Positions 46,199-55,167 are shown, numbered from the stretch's first letter. The stretch: DNA of 64,000 nucleotides from Chromatiaceae bacterium (GCA_024235175.1 JACKMX010000004.1:558001-622000); one strand, 5' to 3'. Notes: generated from the letters alone by a model not told the origin. Program-made: numbers and translations.

Positions 46199-46408
46199 CT
46201 AGCTGGCTGCGCTCTTGTAGTAGTCCAGGACATGCTGTGTCAGCTGATATCCTTTAGCCTTTGTTGATTGCAGAGTCTCCTCTGCGGCATCCGCCACGGC
46301 GGTGGCCGCGGGAAGCGCCGCCGTCAGCGCGCCGCCGACACCGGCAGCCGCCGCACCGCTCAGAAACCGGCGCCGACTCTTATCAAACGGCTTGCTCTTC
46401 TGCTTCAT
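46199..46408 (-). CDS. Small Tat-signal protein of formate dehydrogenase locus
   Basis: 69 residues: a Tat motif (KSRRRFLSGAAAAGVGGALTAALPAATAVADA) with a short C-terminal tail (KGYQLTQHVLDYYKSAAS). Tiny proteins of this sort occur immediately before fdhA in many FDH3 clusters and are listed as a formate-dehydrogenase-associated Tat family. It may be a chaperone-type helper or a redundant export partner. Its role is not proven. It lies 12 bp before fdhA with a GGAGGAGACGAG ribosome-binding site. Confidence 0.9.
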   Translation of the reverse strand: MKQKSKPFDKSRRRFLSGAAAAGVGGALTAALPAATAVADAAEETLQSTKAKGYQLTQHVLDYYKSAAS

Positions 46409-46598
46409 CTCGTCTCCTCCAGATGGGGATAACTTAACCCGAAGATTTCATGAATTTGTGCCGATATCCTGCAGTATGTTGGTTTCACAAGGAAATTTCC
46501 GAAGGAACGGCGTATCGGTGACTACGGCCGACTGAGGAAATATTTGTTGTGGAATCAAGAGACAAGCGAGATCAAGCATAATTCATGAAAGATTCGGG

Positions 46599-47246
46599 TT
46601 AAACATGCATTGAAAAATAGCGACTTTCCAGCTCCATGAAAGCGGCGCCGAAGCGTCCCAGGGTACGGTAGAAAACCGCTGCTTTCGCCTCGCCCAGATC
46701 CGTAAAAAAACGGCCGCTCCAGGGTGCCAGTTGCGCCTCAAAAAAATCGGCACTCTCTGCGTGAGGACGCTCATCCTGAATCAGTATGGACATCACCTCG
46801 CACAGCGCCGCGATATGATCTTCCGGTTCGTGTATGCCATGCTGGCGCTCGAAACCCAGACTCAGCAGGTGCCGGCGCAGCTCTCCCAACGGTTTCTCCA
46901 TCAGAAAGCCGGTCAGATACCAGGAGGCGTAAGGAACCAGTTCGCCCCGGCCCAAACCGATGAAGAGCTGATGGAACTCATCCTCCACCGCCTCGACTCT
47001 GGAGCTGCGTGCAGCCAGACCCAGCATCGACATGGAGAGACCCAGTTCATCCGGCACATCGACCTGAGAGAGACCTGAAATTCGTTCCAGCAGCCGGGCT
47101 TCAGGCGGTGAACGTAGCAGCGCCGCGATCAGACGATAGGCTTCCACGCGGTAACGCTGCTCCGCTTCCAGCGGCTGAAGTTCTGTATCAACCAGCTGCG
47201 CTGCGCTGCGCATGCTGCCGGTCTGTGCGTTCATGGAAGTTGTCAT
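46599..47246 (-). CDS. TorD/DmsD-family molecular chaperone
   Basis: 215 residues from the ATG at 47246. An upstream ATG would add 15 residues. It is all helical, with the TorD-family marks YRLIAALLRSPPEARLLERI, EDEFHQLFIGLGRGELVPYASWYLTGFLMEKPL (ExDxxxLFxG-like and PYxS) and EPEDHIAALCEVMSILI. Such proteins bind the Tat signal and apo-enzyme of molybdoenzymes until the cofactor is inserted. Context points to FdhA as the client. It is the third gene of the cluster after the two DUF330x-type genes, and about 190 bp upstream of the Tat peptide gene. Confidence 0.85.
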   Translation of the reverse strand: MTTSMNAQTGSMRSAAQLVDTELQPLEAEQRYRVEAYRLIAALLRSPPEARLLERISGLSQVDVPDELGLSMSMLGLAARSSRVEAVEDEFHQLFIGLGRGELVPYASWYLTGFLMEKPLGELRRHLLSLGFERQHGIHEPEDHIAALCEVMSILIQDERPHAESADFFEAQLAPWSGRFFTDLGEAKAAVFYRTLGRFGAAFMELESRYFSMHV

Positions 47247-47371
47247 GGTTGTTATCTGACTCCTACGCCCTAAATTACTATCCGCAAGCACCGGACCATA
47301 ACGGTTGGAAAAATAGTGCCCGGAAATACCGAAATATCAGAGCATGCATCGAACAACCGGCCCATTCATCC

Positions 47372-49378
47372 TCATTGCCGGAAGATCTCACTCTCCTGCA
47401 TCGCCTCCGGGTCCTGCACTATATCCGCCACCCGGCAGTCGTCGCACATCTGCAATCGCTGACGGGCGCGCTCGTTCTGAAACATCCAGTGTCCTGACAG
47501 TTTGGCCAGCATTTTGTCGACCACGGAGCGGGTGGCGAAAGGCTTGCCACAGGAGATGCAGCAGAACGGCTCCTCTTCATGCAGCACCCGCGGTCTGTTC
47601 CGCTCCTCCCGGTCGAACAGTATCCGGGGGGTGATGGAAATGGCGTTTTCGGGGCAGGTTCTGGTACAGAGCCCACATTGGATACAGTTGGTTTCGATGA
47701 AGCGCAGTTGGGGCACGCCCTGACCACTCATCAGCGCATGCGTCGGACAGACTCCGGCGCATGCCATACAGAGCGTACAGGACCTGGCTTCGACGGTTGC
47801 TGCGCCGAAAGGAGCCCCGACCGAAAGAGAGACCAGACGTTTGGACCTTTTTGTCTGATTGTGCAGGTGATCCAGTGCCAGGTAGAGAGAGGTGCGTTTA
47901 TCATCCATCGCCGCGTGCGTTGCCGGTTCGATGTCCGGCATGCCGGGAGCGGTGGTTGCGCGCCACTTGCCACTTTCCGATACCAGCAGCGCAGTGTCAG
48001 GATAATCCATGCCTCGCAATATCTCCCATACCACCTGCAGTTGACCATGCAACGCCCGCTTCACCTGGTGGGATGGATTCGGGCCCAATTCGAGCACGAC
48101 CCGGTGCGCACCCCAGGCAAGTGCGGAGAGCCAGCTTTCAACACCGACGCTGGCAACCTCCTCCACTTCAATTGGAAGCAGCGACACCTCGGCGCGGAGC
48201 TCCGTTTCAGACAGACTCTCTCCGGCATGAAACAACAACACCGGCATCGTGCCGCCGGCATCACGAAATGCCTGCAGCAAACGACGCAAACGGCGGCCCA
48301 GATCCCCACTTGTAGGATAGGCGTAACCGATGGCGCCGCTGGGACAGACCGTGGCGCAGATCCCCCCGCCCTGGCACAGGTAAGGGTCCACCTTCACCCG
48401 TTCCAGCAGCGAATGAATTGCCTGCGCCGGGCAGGCATCGATGCAGCGGGTACAGGCGATCACGCCGTTGCGGGCATGAGCGCAACGGTCCGGGTCGTAG
48501 CGGAAATACTCCGGCTTGTCGAACGTCCCGGTCAACTGCTCCAAGCGCTCGACAGCCGCCTTGATTGCGTCTTCATCGGGCGCGCAGTGAATGTATCCGG
48601 GTGGCGGCAGACTGACCGGCAGCAGCGGCTGCGCGGAGAGATCGAGCACCATGTCAACCTCCATCTCCATCGGTTTGCCCGCTTGCGTAAACAGCACGCG
48701 GAACGCACCCAGATACCCTTCCAGTTTCAGGCTCTCCTGCTCTACCCGGATATGAAGGGGAGCTTCATTAACACCGTCCGCAACAAGCAACACCTTTGCG
48801 CTCAACGCCGCAGGCAGCCGATCGGCCGCTGCAACCGCCTCGCTTCCGCCGATGATCGCCAGCGTACCTCCTGCGCGGTACTCCACCATACCTGTCGGCG
48901 TAACCTGCACCTGCTCCATCGCCGCCAACGCGGCTGCCCGCGGCTTGCTGTGGGCATTGCTCATATCATCCCTCCCCCGTTCGGCAACGTGCCGCTTCTC
49001 CTGCTCCAGCAGATGCTTCATATCTGCAGTGACAACGCTGCCGAGTCCAGCAAAACCGGTGAAGTCCTGATCGTAATCGTCGAGACCGTCGCGTATATTG
49101 AACTCGGCCCCCTGAAACAGCTTGCGTAATGCCAGTCTGCGCAGCCCGTCACTCACTTGCGGCGAAAGGAAACCTGTGTAGTCGGAGTCCGGGGTCAAAC
49201 TTTCAATATCCGGCATATCCTCATCGGTGAGCGCTTTGCCAGCTTCTCTCATTCCGCTTGAGGTTTGCGAACCAGGGCCTCCCCCGGTTGCATCCCGCTT
49301 CAACCTCGACCAGCGATCGACGAAGTTTTCCTCCGTACCCGGCGATGCCCCGGAAGACTCTGGTAGCTTCCGCTTCAT
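47372..49378 (-). CDS. DUF3306 fused to polyferredoxin-like protein
   Basis: 668 residues from the ATG at 49378, which forms an ATGA overlap with the DUF3305 stop. Residues ~15-135 are DUF3306 (NFVDRWSRLKRDA; EDMPDIESLTPDSDYTGFLSP; LRKLFQGAEFNIRDGLDDYD). From about 148 (MSNAHSKPRAAALAAMEQVQV) a separate 4Fe-4S protein begins, with motifs CTRCIDACPAQAI, CQGGGICATVCPSGAI, CTLCMACAGVCPTHAL and CIQCGLCTRTCPENAI, and a final CISCGKPF/CDDC zinc-ribbon-like end. In most FDH clusters these two are distinct genes, so this is probably a gene fusion. It may pass electrons or iron-sulfur clusters during FDH maturation. Confidence 0.85.
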   Translation of the reverse strand: MKRKLPESSGASPGTEENFVDRWSRLKRDATGGGPGSQTSSGMREAGKALTDEDMPDIESLTPDSDYTGFLSPQVSDGLRRLALRKLFQGAEFNIRDGLDDYDQDFTGFAGLGSVVTADMKHLLEQEKRHVAERGRDDMSNAHSKPRAAALAAMEQVQVTPTGMVEYRAGGTLAIIGGSEAVAAADRLPAALSAKVLLVADGVNEAPLHIRVEQESLKLEGYLGAFRVLFTQAGKPMEMEVDMVLDLSAQPLLPVSLPPPGYIHCAPDEDAIKAAVERLEQLTGTFDKPEYFRYDPDRCAHARNGVIACTRCIDACPAQAIHSLLERVKVDPYLCQGGGICATVCPSGAIGYAYPTSGDLGRRLRRLLQAFRDAGGTMPVLLFHAGESLSETELRAEVSLLPIEVEEVASVGVESWLSALAWGAHRVVLELGPNPSHQVKRALHGQLQVVWEILRGMDYPDTALLVSESGKWRATTAPGMPDIEPATHAAMDDKRTSLYLALDHLHNQTKRSKRLVSLSVGAPFGAATVEARSCTLCMACAGVCPTHALMSGQGVPQLRFIETNCIQCGLCTRTCPENAISITPRILFDREERNRPRVLHEEEPFCCISCGKPFATRSVVDKMLAKLSGHWMFQNERARQRLQMCDDCRVADIVQDPEAMQESEIFRQ

Positions 49379-49878
49379 GCGCCCCGATCGCTCCCGCCGG
49401 TCCACTCAGTGCGCTCGCGCTTGCGCCGTTTTTCCGGAACATAGTTGGTCAGCACGAAAGCCTCGGTCCAACGATAGAGCTCCGGGGCCACCGCGACCGC
49501 AAACAGTTCGCTTTCGCACTCCATGTAAGCGTGGGCTTCATCGAAACTGAGTGTGACTATCCTCGGCAGAGGAACTCCGGCATCATCGAGGGTGGCGATG
49601 ACATAGCAGCGGGGTTCCGGCGAGAGCAGGTTGTGGTAGTAACTCTCGCACTCATCGTTCTTCAGCACAATTTCGAAACCGCGGTGAATTTCCCGCAAGA
49701 CGCCGGGCTCCCGGTACACCACCTGGCGCAGATCGGCTGGCGCAGGCTGGGCGGAATCAACCGTTACCGCCACCGCCTTCCATTGATGATCGATCCAGCG
49801 GTTATTCGTCAATGAGCTCCGTTCCATCAGGACTGCAACGGGGAAACGGCTGGGCAAATGGGTAAGCAGAGGATCCAA
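49375..49878 (-). CDS. DUF3305 domain protein
   Basis: 167 residues. The DUF3305 pattern is FPVAVLMERSSLTNNRWIDHQWKAVAVTV, followed by EIVLKNDECESYYHNLLSPEPRCYVIATLDDAGVPLPRIVTLSFDEAHAYMECESELFAVAVAPELYRWTEAFVL. The C-terminus is highly charged (EKRRKRERTEW). The family almost always accompanies formate dehydrogenase and DUF3306. The function is unknown, probably FDH assembly. It is the first gene of the minus-strand run and its stop overlaps the next start. Confidence 0.88.
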   Translation of the reverse strand: MDPLLTHLPSRFPVAVLMERSSLTNNRWIDHQWKAVAVTVDSAQPAPADLRQVVYREPGVLREIHRGFEIVLKNDECESYYHNLLSPEPRCYVIATLDDAGVPLPRIVTLSFDEAHAYMECESELFAVAVAPELYRWTEAFVLTNYVPEKRRKRERTEWTGGSDRGA

Positions 49879-50262
49879 GGGGCTTTGCCTTTCAAGATGT
49901 GATCGGATATGAAAGCAGCAAATTACATACCATGAACCTTGGACAGGCGCAGCACCCTGCAGGTTGGTCGAAAAGAGACCAGTAAGGGAGTAAAAAATGA
50001 GTCAACTGTCCCAGAATGTCCCAGTCCAGCCAATCGGGCGGGCCATAAAGAACCAGATATGCACCGGATTCGCCATCTTACCCTCTGCCGGTAGAAACCG
50101 TCCCGCTCCCGAGATTGAGACCCAACCAGGCGATCCGCAGCAGCCATGGCATCGCCCCCCCATTTGAGAGCAGGCAAATGGAACCTTTCTTGCTTTCAGG
50201 CTGGTTATGTTTCCAAGCTTTTCTCCGCCAATGTGGTAATTCAGCAGCCCGATCAGCCGCGT
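49879..50262. other. Divergent intergenic region of the formate dehydrogenase locus
   Basis: 384 bp between DUF3305 and the regulator gene, which point away from each other, so it should hold the FDH promoter and operators for the adjacent regulator. I see no confident sigma-54 type GG/GC pair. A 56-residue plus-strand frame is described separately. On the minus strand a 24-residue frame (50002-50076, with GAGGG before ATG) is too short to judge. Confidence 0.4.
49997..50167 (+). CDS. Possible small ORF upstream of the regulator
   Basis: A 56-codon frame begins ATG AGT CAA CTG with an excellent AAGGGAG seven bases upstream. The product (MSQLSQNVPVQPIGRAIKNQ...) is Pro-rich at the end and has no recognisable domain. 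The only support is the ribosome-binding site, so it could be a leader peptide or a coincidence. Confidence 0.25.
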   Translation: MSQLSQNVPVQPIGRAIKNQICTGFAILPSAGRNRPAPEIETQPGDPQQPWHRPPI

Positions 50263-51183
50263 ATGAACCCGCCTATCCCAGCTTCCGGTCAATCCGATGT
50301 ATTCATGAGCGTGCACCAGGTGGCCGAATACCTGCACCTAAACGAAAAAAAAATCTACGCACTGGTCAGCGAAGGTGGCATTCCCGCCACCAAAGTCACC
50401 GGTAAATGGATGTTCCCTCGCGAACTGGTTGACCGCTGGGTGCTGGACTCCACCCACGGCGGACTGCTCAATGATCGGCTCCTGATTGCTGGCAGTGACG
50501 ATCCCCTGCTGTATCGACTGATCAACGAATACGCTCAGGATGTCGAAGACAGGGCGCTGATCAGCTACACTGCGACAGGCACCCGCCTGGGTCTGGATCT
50601 GCTGCAGGCGCGGCGGGTTGATGCCTGCGCCATCCACTGGGGACCCATGGGTGAGAGCAACACGCGCCATCCGGCACTGCTGCGCCAGTACAGCCGCCAT
50701 CCGGAGTGGGTGTTGATCCGCCTCTTCCGCCGGGAACAGGGGCTGATTGTCTCACCTAGGATAGTGCCGCAGATCCGCGATCCAAAAGCACTTTTTGACT
50801 CCTCTTTTCGCTGGGCGCAACGCCAGAAAGGGAGCGGAAGCCTGCGCTTTCTGGTAGAGATCCTGAGCCACTACGGCTGCAACACCGGCTCGCTCAATAC
50901 TCCGGTCATGGCGTTGTCTGAACGCGAAGCCGCAGGTGCCATCAACATGAACCTTGCCGATGTCGCGCCGGGCACCCGCGCCTGTGCGATCGAGAACAAT
51001 CTCGGATTCATCAGCTTCGGTTGGGAATCTTTCGATCTGGCGCTGCCCAGAGCCGTCTGGTTCAGACGTCTTCTGCAAAACCTGCTTGTGCGTATCAAAT
51101 CGAGCCAATGCCTTGCTTTTGCCGAAGCACTGAACGGCTATGACCTGAGGGATCGGGGCGACCTGGTATGGGGGGACGAATAG
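50263..51183 (+). CDS. HTH regulator with periplasmic-binding-like sensor domain
   Basis: 306 residues using the ATG at 50263. An ATG at 50305 (MSVHQVAEYL) is also possible, and the upstream extension is unlikely to be coding. The N-terminus is an excisionase-type HTH (MSVHQVAEYLHLNEKKIYALVSEGGIPATKVTGKWMFPRELVDRWV). The rest resembles the cytoplasmic PBP-like domain related to molybdate-binding proteins (LLIAGSDDPLLYRLINEYAQ; VDACAIHWGPMGESN; GCNTGSLNTPVMALSEREAAGAINMNLADVAPGTRACAIENNLGFISFGWESFDLALP). By location it probably controls the divergent FDH genes in response to molybdate, tungstate or a related ligand (inference). Confidence 0.78.
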   Translation: MNPPIPASGQSDVFMSVHQVAEYLHLNEKKIYALVSEGGIPATKVTGKWMFPRELVDRWVLDSTHGGLLNDRLLIAGSDDPLLYRLINEYAQDVEDRALISYTATGTRLGLDLLQARRVDACAIHWGPMGESNTRHPALLRQYSRHPEWVLIRLFRREQGLIVSPRIVPQIRDPKALFDSSFRWAQRQKGSGSLRFLVEILSHYGCNTGSLNTPVMALSEREAAGAINMNLADVAPGTRACAIENNLGFISFGWESFDLALPRAVWFRRLLQNLLVRIKSSQCLAFAEALNGYDLRDRGDLVWGDE

Positions 51184-51272
51184 AAGAGGAAACCGTGGCA
51201 TCGATGTTGCCATCTCGCACACAAAAGTCCAATCTATAAGGGTTTTGGAAGCAAGCAGCGGAAGAGGGACTG

Positions 51273-52742
51273 ATGGCGAAGTTACTATCTCTATCCCGTG
51301 CGGCGCGCCTGGCGGGTGTGAGCCGGGGCGAGTTGCAGAAGCGGATCCGGGAAGAGGATCTGAAAACCTTCGAGGGCGAACTGACCGTCAGCCTGCTGCT
51401 CCAGCTCTATCCGCATATCGATCTGGAAGCCGACCCCATGCTGGAAAAGGTCAGGCGAATCAGGACCGAAGCAAAGCCAAAAATTCACCAGAGCGATGGC
51501 TGGATGCCGGACCCGGAGGTGCTGATGACCCGACTGAGGGAGTTTCAGCACGTCCTGGTGCAGACCAAATCCGCACTCAACAGCTCGGATGCGCTGCTGC
51601 AGGAGACACTGGAAGATCTGAATGCTGCGGTGGACGCGCCCGAGGATCAGCTGCACAGGAATGTTGTGGCATGCATCGCCAAACTGGAGAAAGCGATGCA
51701 GCGGGTCGAACGGGCCGAAGATGCGCGGGCTGCACTTTTCGCCAAGGACATCATGCTGAAGATTGTCTCCGCCAGTATCCGCCTGCTCCCCAGTGGCCAT
51801 GAATTTTTTCTTGAGGGGAACGACTCGATTCTGGAGGCCGGACTCAAAGCCGGTTTGTATATCGATTATGGCTGTTCCAGCGGTAACTGTGGCGCCTGCA
51901 AGTGCAAAGTCGTTTCCGGTGCAGTGCGCAAGCTGCGTAATCACGACTTTGTACTGAGTGCCCGGGAACAGGAGGAGGGATATATCCTTGCCTGCTCCAA
52001 CACCGCTATCTCGGATCTGGTGATCGAAGCCCGGGAGGCTGACGTTGAAGAGGCCCTGCCTCACCAGAAAATACGCACCATCGTGCGTAAGATGGAGCCA
52101 GTCGGCGATAACCTTGCCCTGCTCCACGTCCAAACCCCGCGCACCCAATCATTGCGGTTCAAAGCAGGCCAGAGCGTATCGATTACAGCTGAGAACGGCA
52201 GCAGCGCAGAGCTCTGTATCGCCAGCTGCCCATGTGACGGACGCAATCTTCAGTTTCTGGTGGCGCGCTCGCCGGGGGATCGTTTCAGCGCTACCCTCTT
52301 CTCCGGTTCAATAGTCAAACAGACTCTGGTCCTGGAGGGTCCCGCAGGGGGATTCGTGTTGCGCGACGACTCCAGTACGCCGGCGATATTCCTGGCCAAA
52401 GGAGTGGGCTTCGCTCCAATCAAAAGCCTCGTGGAGCAGGCCATCACCATTGACAATGCCGAGGCGCTGCACCTGATCCAGATTGGCGGCAACCCGCGCG
52501 GCTCGGTACTGGACAATCTCTGCCGGTCCTGGACCGATAGCCTGGACAATTTCGTCTATTCCGCGCCAGCCGAGGATTGCAGCAGCGGCGAACTGGTGGA
52601 ACTGCTGAAACAGGCAACGAAGGGCCTGCATCGCGTCGATCTTTATATGGCAGGTCCTCAGGAATGGCTTGCTTCGGTAACCGACGAGAGCAGGTTGAGA
52701 GGGGTAGACACCGCCGACTGGCACTGCCAGGCAGTTGGCTGA
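51273..52742 (+). CDS. HTH-fused 2Fe-2S / FAD-NAD(P)-type oxidoreductase
   Basis: 489 residues. Residues 1-45 look like a MerR/HTH segment (LSRAARLAGVSRGELQKRIREEDL), followed by a helical linker to ~160. A plant-type 2Fe-2S ferredoxin domain has Cys201, 206, 209 and 241 (CSSGNCGAC ... ACSN). An FAD and NAD(P)-reductase domain completes the protein (RFKAGQSVSITAEN; FLAKGVGFAPIKSLVEQA). This order, ferredoxin before reductase, resembles CDP-6-deoxyglucoseen-reductase relatives. It is 89 bp after the regulator and probably in its operon, hence linked to formate metabolism. The electron acceptor is unknown. Confidence 0.78.
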   Translation: MAKLLSLSRAARLAGVSRGELQKRIREEDLKTFEGELTVSLLLQLYPHIDLEADPMLEKVRRIRTEAKPKIHQSDGWMPDPEVLMTRLREFQHVLVQTKSALNSSDALLQETLEDLNAAVDAPEDQLHRNVVACIAKLEKAMQRVERAEDARAALFAKDIMLKIVSASIRLLPSGHEFFLEGNDSILEAGLKAGLYIDYGCSSGNCGACKCKVVSGAVRKLRNHDFVLSAREQEEGYILACSNTAISDLVIEAREADVEEALPHQKIRTIVRKMEPVGDNLALLHVQTPRTQSLRFKAGQSVSITAENGSSAELCIASCPCDGRNLQFLVARSPGDRFSATLFSGSIVKQTLVLEGPAGGFVLRDDSSTPAIFLAKGVGFAPIKSLVEQAITIDNAEALHLIQIGGNPRGSVLDNLCRSWTDSLDNFVYSAPAEDCSSGELVELLKQATKGLHRVDLYMAGPQEWLASVTDESRLRGVDTADWHCQAVG

Positions 52743-52784
52743 AACCCGTCGGTTGCCGGTCGCCTATACTACAAAAGCCTCAAA

Positions 52785-52818
52785 TCAGAGATCAGTACAT
52801 CTCAGAGATCAGTACATC
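52785..52818. repeat. Perfect 17-bp tandem duplication
   Basis: TCAGAGATCAGTACATC occurs twice back to back (52785-52801, 52802-52818), starting 43 bp after the reductase stop and 14 bp before the MITE-like element. Confidence 0.85.
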
Positions 52819-52832
52819 CCCCCCTCTGACAG

Positions 52833-53067
52833 AGGGTGTCGCAAAAGCCCCCTCTCCCTCGTGAGGGAGACGACTGCAGGGATGCAGGAGGTAGAGTAAC
52901 GAATGGAGCAGTTACCGAGGGTTGAGGTGAGGGTGCAAGATATAAGGCCTTGATTCTAATCACCCTCACCCTCGGCTCTGGCATCCTGCTTTGCTCTACC
53001 TCCTCCATCCATGGAGTCGTAGCCTTCTCCCTCGAAGGGAGAAGGTAAATCCTTTTACGACACTCTC
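52833..53067. mobile_element. MITE-like non-coding inverted-repeat element
   Basis: The ends GTGTCGCAAAAG (52836-52847) and CTTTTACGACAC (53052-53063) are inverted repeats with one mismatch. Further arm pairs include GGAGGTAGAG (52887-52896) with CTCTACCTCC (52994-53003), so the element can fold almost end to end. CTGACAG flanks it directly on both sides (52826-52832, 53068-53074), as a 7-bp target duplication would. There is no coding capacity, so it would need a transposase in trans. Confidence 0.65.
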
Positions 53068-53325
53068 CTGACAGGAGCGGGGAAGTTGTTCCTTCCTGCT
53101 TAATGCCCTGGGCGGAAACCACTGGGGCACAAACCACAATAATTAAAGAATTATTTATGGCTACCGATAAGTTGAAGTAATGGGACAGCCCGCTTTGTGG
53201 ATGGACCACTGTAATCCATTGTGAGTGGCCGGCAGGCTGCTCAGTACCGGTTGCCGTCGGATCATACAGGGTACAAAGATGCCGCCGGCAACAGTAAAAC
53301 CGTGCTTTTAATCGAGAGCCATACC

Positions 53326-55053
53326 ATGAGCCAAGGCCAACCAGTTGACGCAACGTTGAAAACCGCACCCGCCAATTCCTTTTCGCTGTCCAGAAATATC
53401 GGTTTGAATATTGGCATTCTGGCTCTGCTGTACATGGCCAGTATTGTCTTGATGTACATAGGTTTGGAATATTGGGGGCTGGCCGCAGCTGCGGTCACTT
53501 TTGCGTCAATTCTGCTGCTGGCGCTCTCCATGCGCAAAATGACAGGTGGATGCCTCTCGGAGATGGCCGACGATATGGCAGCCGTGACAACCGGCAAAGG
53601 TGCTCTTCTGCGCAAGTTGGAGGTGACCGATTCCGGTGAATTCGGCAGGCTCTGCGGCAACTACAATGAACTGACGGAAAATCTGGCCCACACCTTTTCC
53701 GATATACGCAAACGCACCGTCAGAATCGCATACGATGCAACACATCTGCGCAAGGCGATTCAGGAAGCCAACCACTACTCTTCACGGCAGGAGGAGCTGT
53801 CGCAGCTCATTTTCACCTCCAGCGAAGAGAGCACATCCGCGCTGAACGAAGTGGCTCAACGCACCGGTGAGATGTCGGAGCTCAACTCCAGCAACATTGA
53901 CGATGCCCGTGCCAGCTCCCAAGAGCTGGTCGGAGTCAATCAGATGTTCGGCCGGGTGCGCGAGCACATCACCGATTTCAGTACGACAGTTGCCAGTCTG
54001 GCCCGCAATTCGGAGAACGTTCGCACCAGTCTCTCCATGGTGCAGGGATTTTCTGAACAGACCAATCTGCTGGCGCTGAATGCCGCCATTGAAGCTGCGC
54101 GCGCGGGAGAGATGGGGCGCGGTTTTGCCGTGGTGGCCGACGAAGTCCGCACCCTGGCCGGAAAAGTCCGGGACGCAGCCGCCGAAATCGGCGTCAACAT
54201 CAGCGAAATGGCGGCACTTGTCGACCGCACCCAAATGGGCACGCGCGAAATTGACGAGCTGACCGCAGAGACCCGGGAGGTGATTCAGCGCTCCACCAAT
54301 CAGATCGGCAGGATGGTGCAGGATTTCGAGACCAATCATGAGCAGCTGGTGGGAGTAAGCGCCGCGATAGAGGAGTTATCCACTACAAACCGCGGGGTTC
54401 ACAGCCGAATCAGTGAAATTCATCAGCTCGGCTCCCGGATTCGGGAGGGAATGGACCGGGCGGACAAATATTCAACCAGCCTGCGCGGCAGTACCGAGGA
54501 TACCTTGGGTGTTGTTTCACACTTCAAAGCCGGTACCGGCAATTTCGAAGAGTTATTGTCGAAAGCGGCGGAATGGCGTGATCACATTCAGCAGGTTATG
54601 CAGCAGTTGCTGTCCAGGGGTATCGACATATTCGACCAGAACTACAGACCCGTTCCGAACACAAATCCGCAAAAATTCACGGTTGGGTACGGGCCTGCAC
54701 TTGAACGTGAGATACAGGAATTCTACGATCAGTGCCGGGATCACTTCCCCTCCACCAAATATCTGCTGGCGGTGGACATGAACTGTTTCATCTATGTGCA
54801 TCACAAAGCGGTATCGCAGCCGCTGACCGGGAATCCCGAGCACGATCTGCTGCACAGTCGAAACCAGCGCTTTTTCAAAGACAACGAAAATGAGATCCGC
54901 CGCGCGAAGAACACCGCTCCGTTCCTCCTGCAAACCTTCGTGCGCGATACCGGCGAGGTCCTGTGCGATCTGTCCCTGCCGATCCATGTCAACGGTCGTC
55001 ACTGGGGCGGCCTGATCATGGGATTTGAACCCAACCTGATTATTTCCAAGTAG
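53326..55053 (+). CDS. Methyl-accepting chemotaxis protein with C-terminal sensor
   Basis: 575 residues from the ATG at 53326. Two close membrane helices at about 20-75 lack a periplasmic domain between them. The signalling tip is FSEQTNLLALNAAIEAARAGEMGRGFAVVADEVRTLAGKV. After the coiled coil, residues ~435-575 form a Cache-like or PAS-like domain with TKYLLAVDMNCFIYVHHKAVSQPLTGNPEHDLLHSRNQRFF and FLLQTFVRDTGEVLCDLSLPIHVNGRHWGGLIMGFEP. The ligand domain therefore follows the signalling domain and is cytoplasmic, so the receptor senses an internal signal. It lies after the MITE-like element. Confidence 0.9.
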   Translation: MSQGQPVDATLKTAPANSFSLSRNIGLNIGILALLYMASIVLMYIGLEYWGLAAAAVTFASILLLALSMRKMTGGCLSEMADDMAAVTTGKGALLRKLEVTDSGEFGRLCGNYNELTENLAHTFSDIRKRTVRIAYDATHLRKAIQEANHYSSRQEELSQLIFTSSEESTSALNEVAQRTGEMSELNSSNIDDARASSQELVGVNQMFGRVREHITDFSTTVASLARNSENVRTSLSMVQGFSEQTNLLALNAAIEAARAGEMGRGFAVVADEVRTLAGKVRDAAAEIGVNISEMAALVDRTQMGTREIDELTAETREVIQRSTNQIGRMVQDFETNHEQLVGVSAAIEELSTTNRGVHSRISEIHQLGSRIREGMDRADKYSTSLRGSTEDTLGVVSHFKAGTGNFEELLSKAAEWRDHIQQVMQQLLSRGIDIFDQNYRPVPNTNPQKFTVGYGPALEREIQEFYDQCRDHFPSTKYLLAVDMNCFIYVHHKAVSQPLTGNPEHDLLHSRNQRFFKDNENEIRRAKNTAPFLLQTFVRDTGEVLCDLSLPIHVNGRHWGGLIMGFEPNLIISK

Positions 55054-55167
55054 AACTCCGGTCAGGGAAGAGGGGACGCTGCAGCTGCGTGTACTATTTC
55101 CGTGACGGACAGTTGCCGGGAGGTTGCGTCTGATGACAGCAGGGGCCTCTCCGGCGTGGTACTGATA

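Larger units (their letters stand above)
52743..53325. other. Intergenic region with tandem duplication and MITE-like element
   Basis: About 580 bp with no gene. It holds a tandem 17-bp duplication (52785-52818) and the inverted-repeat element listed next. The last 250 bp presumably include the promoter of the chemoreceptor gene. Confidence 0.5.

Noticed and set aside
43835..46267. Long plus-strand open frame (about 810 codons) opposite the FDH alpha gene
   Set aside because: It is antisense to a clear fdhA, has no recognisable domains, and its composition is that of the complementary strand of a GC-rich gene.
50002..50337. Minus-strand frame of about 110 codons in the FDH intergenic region
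   Set aside because: It overlaps the 5' part of the regulator gene, has an odd composition and no domain.
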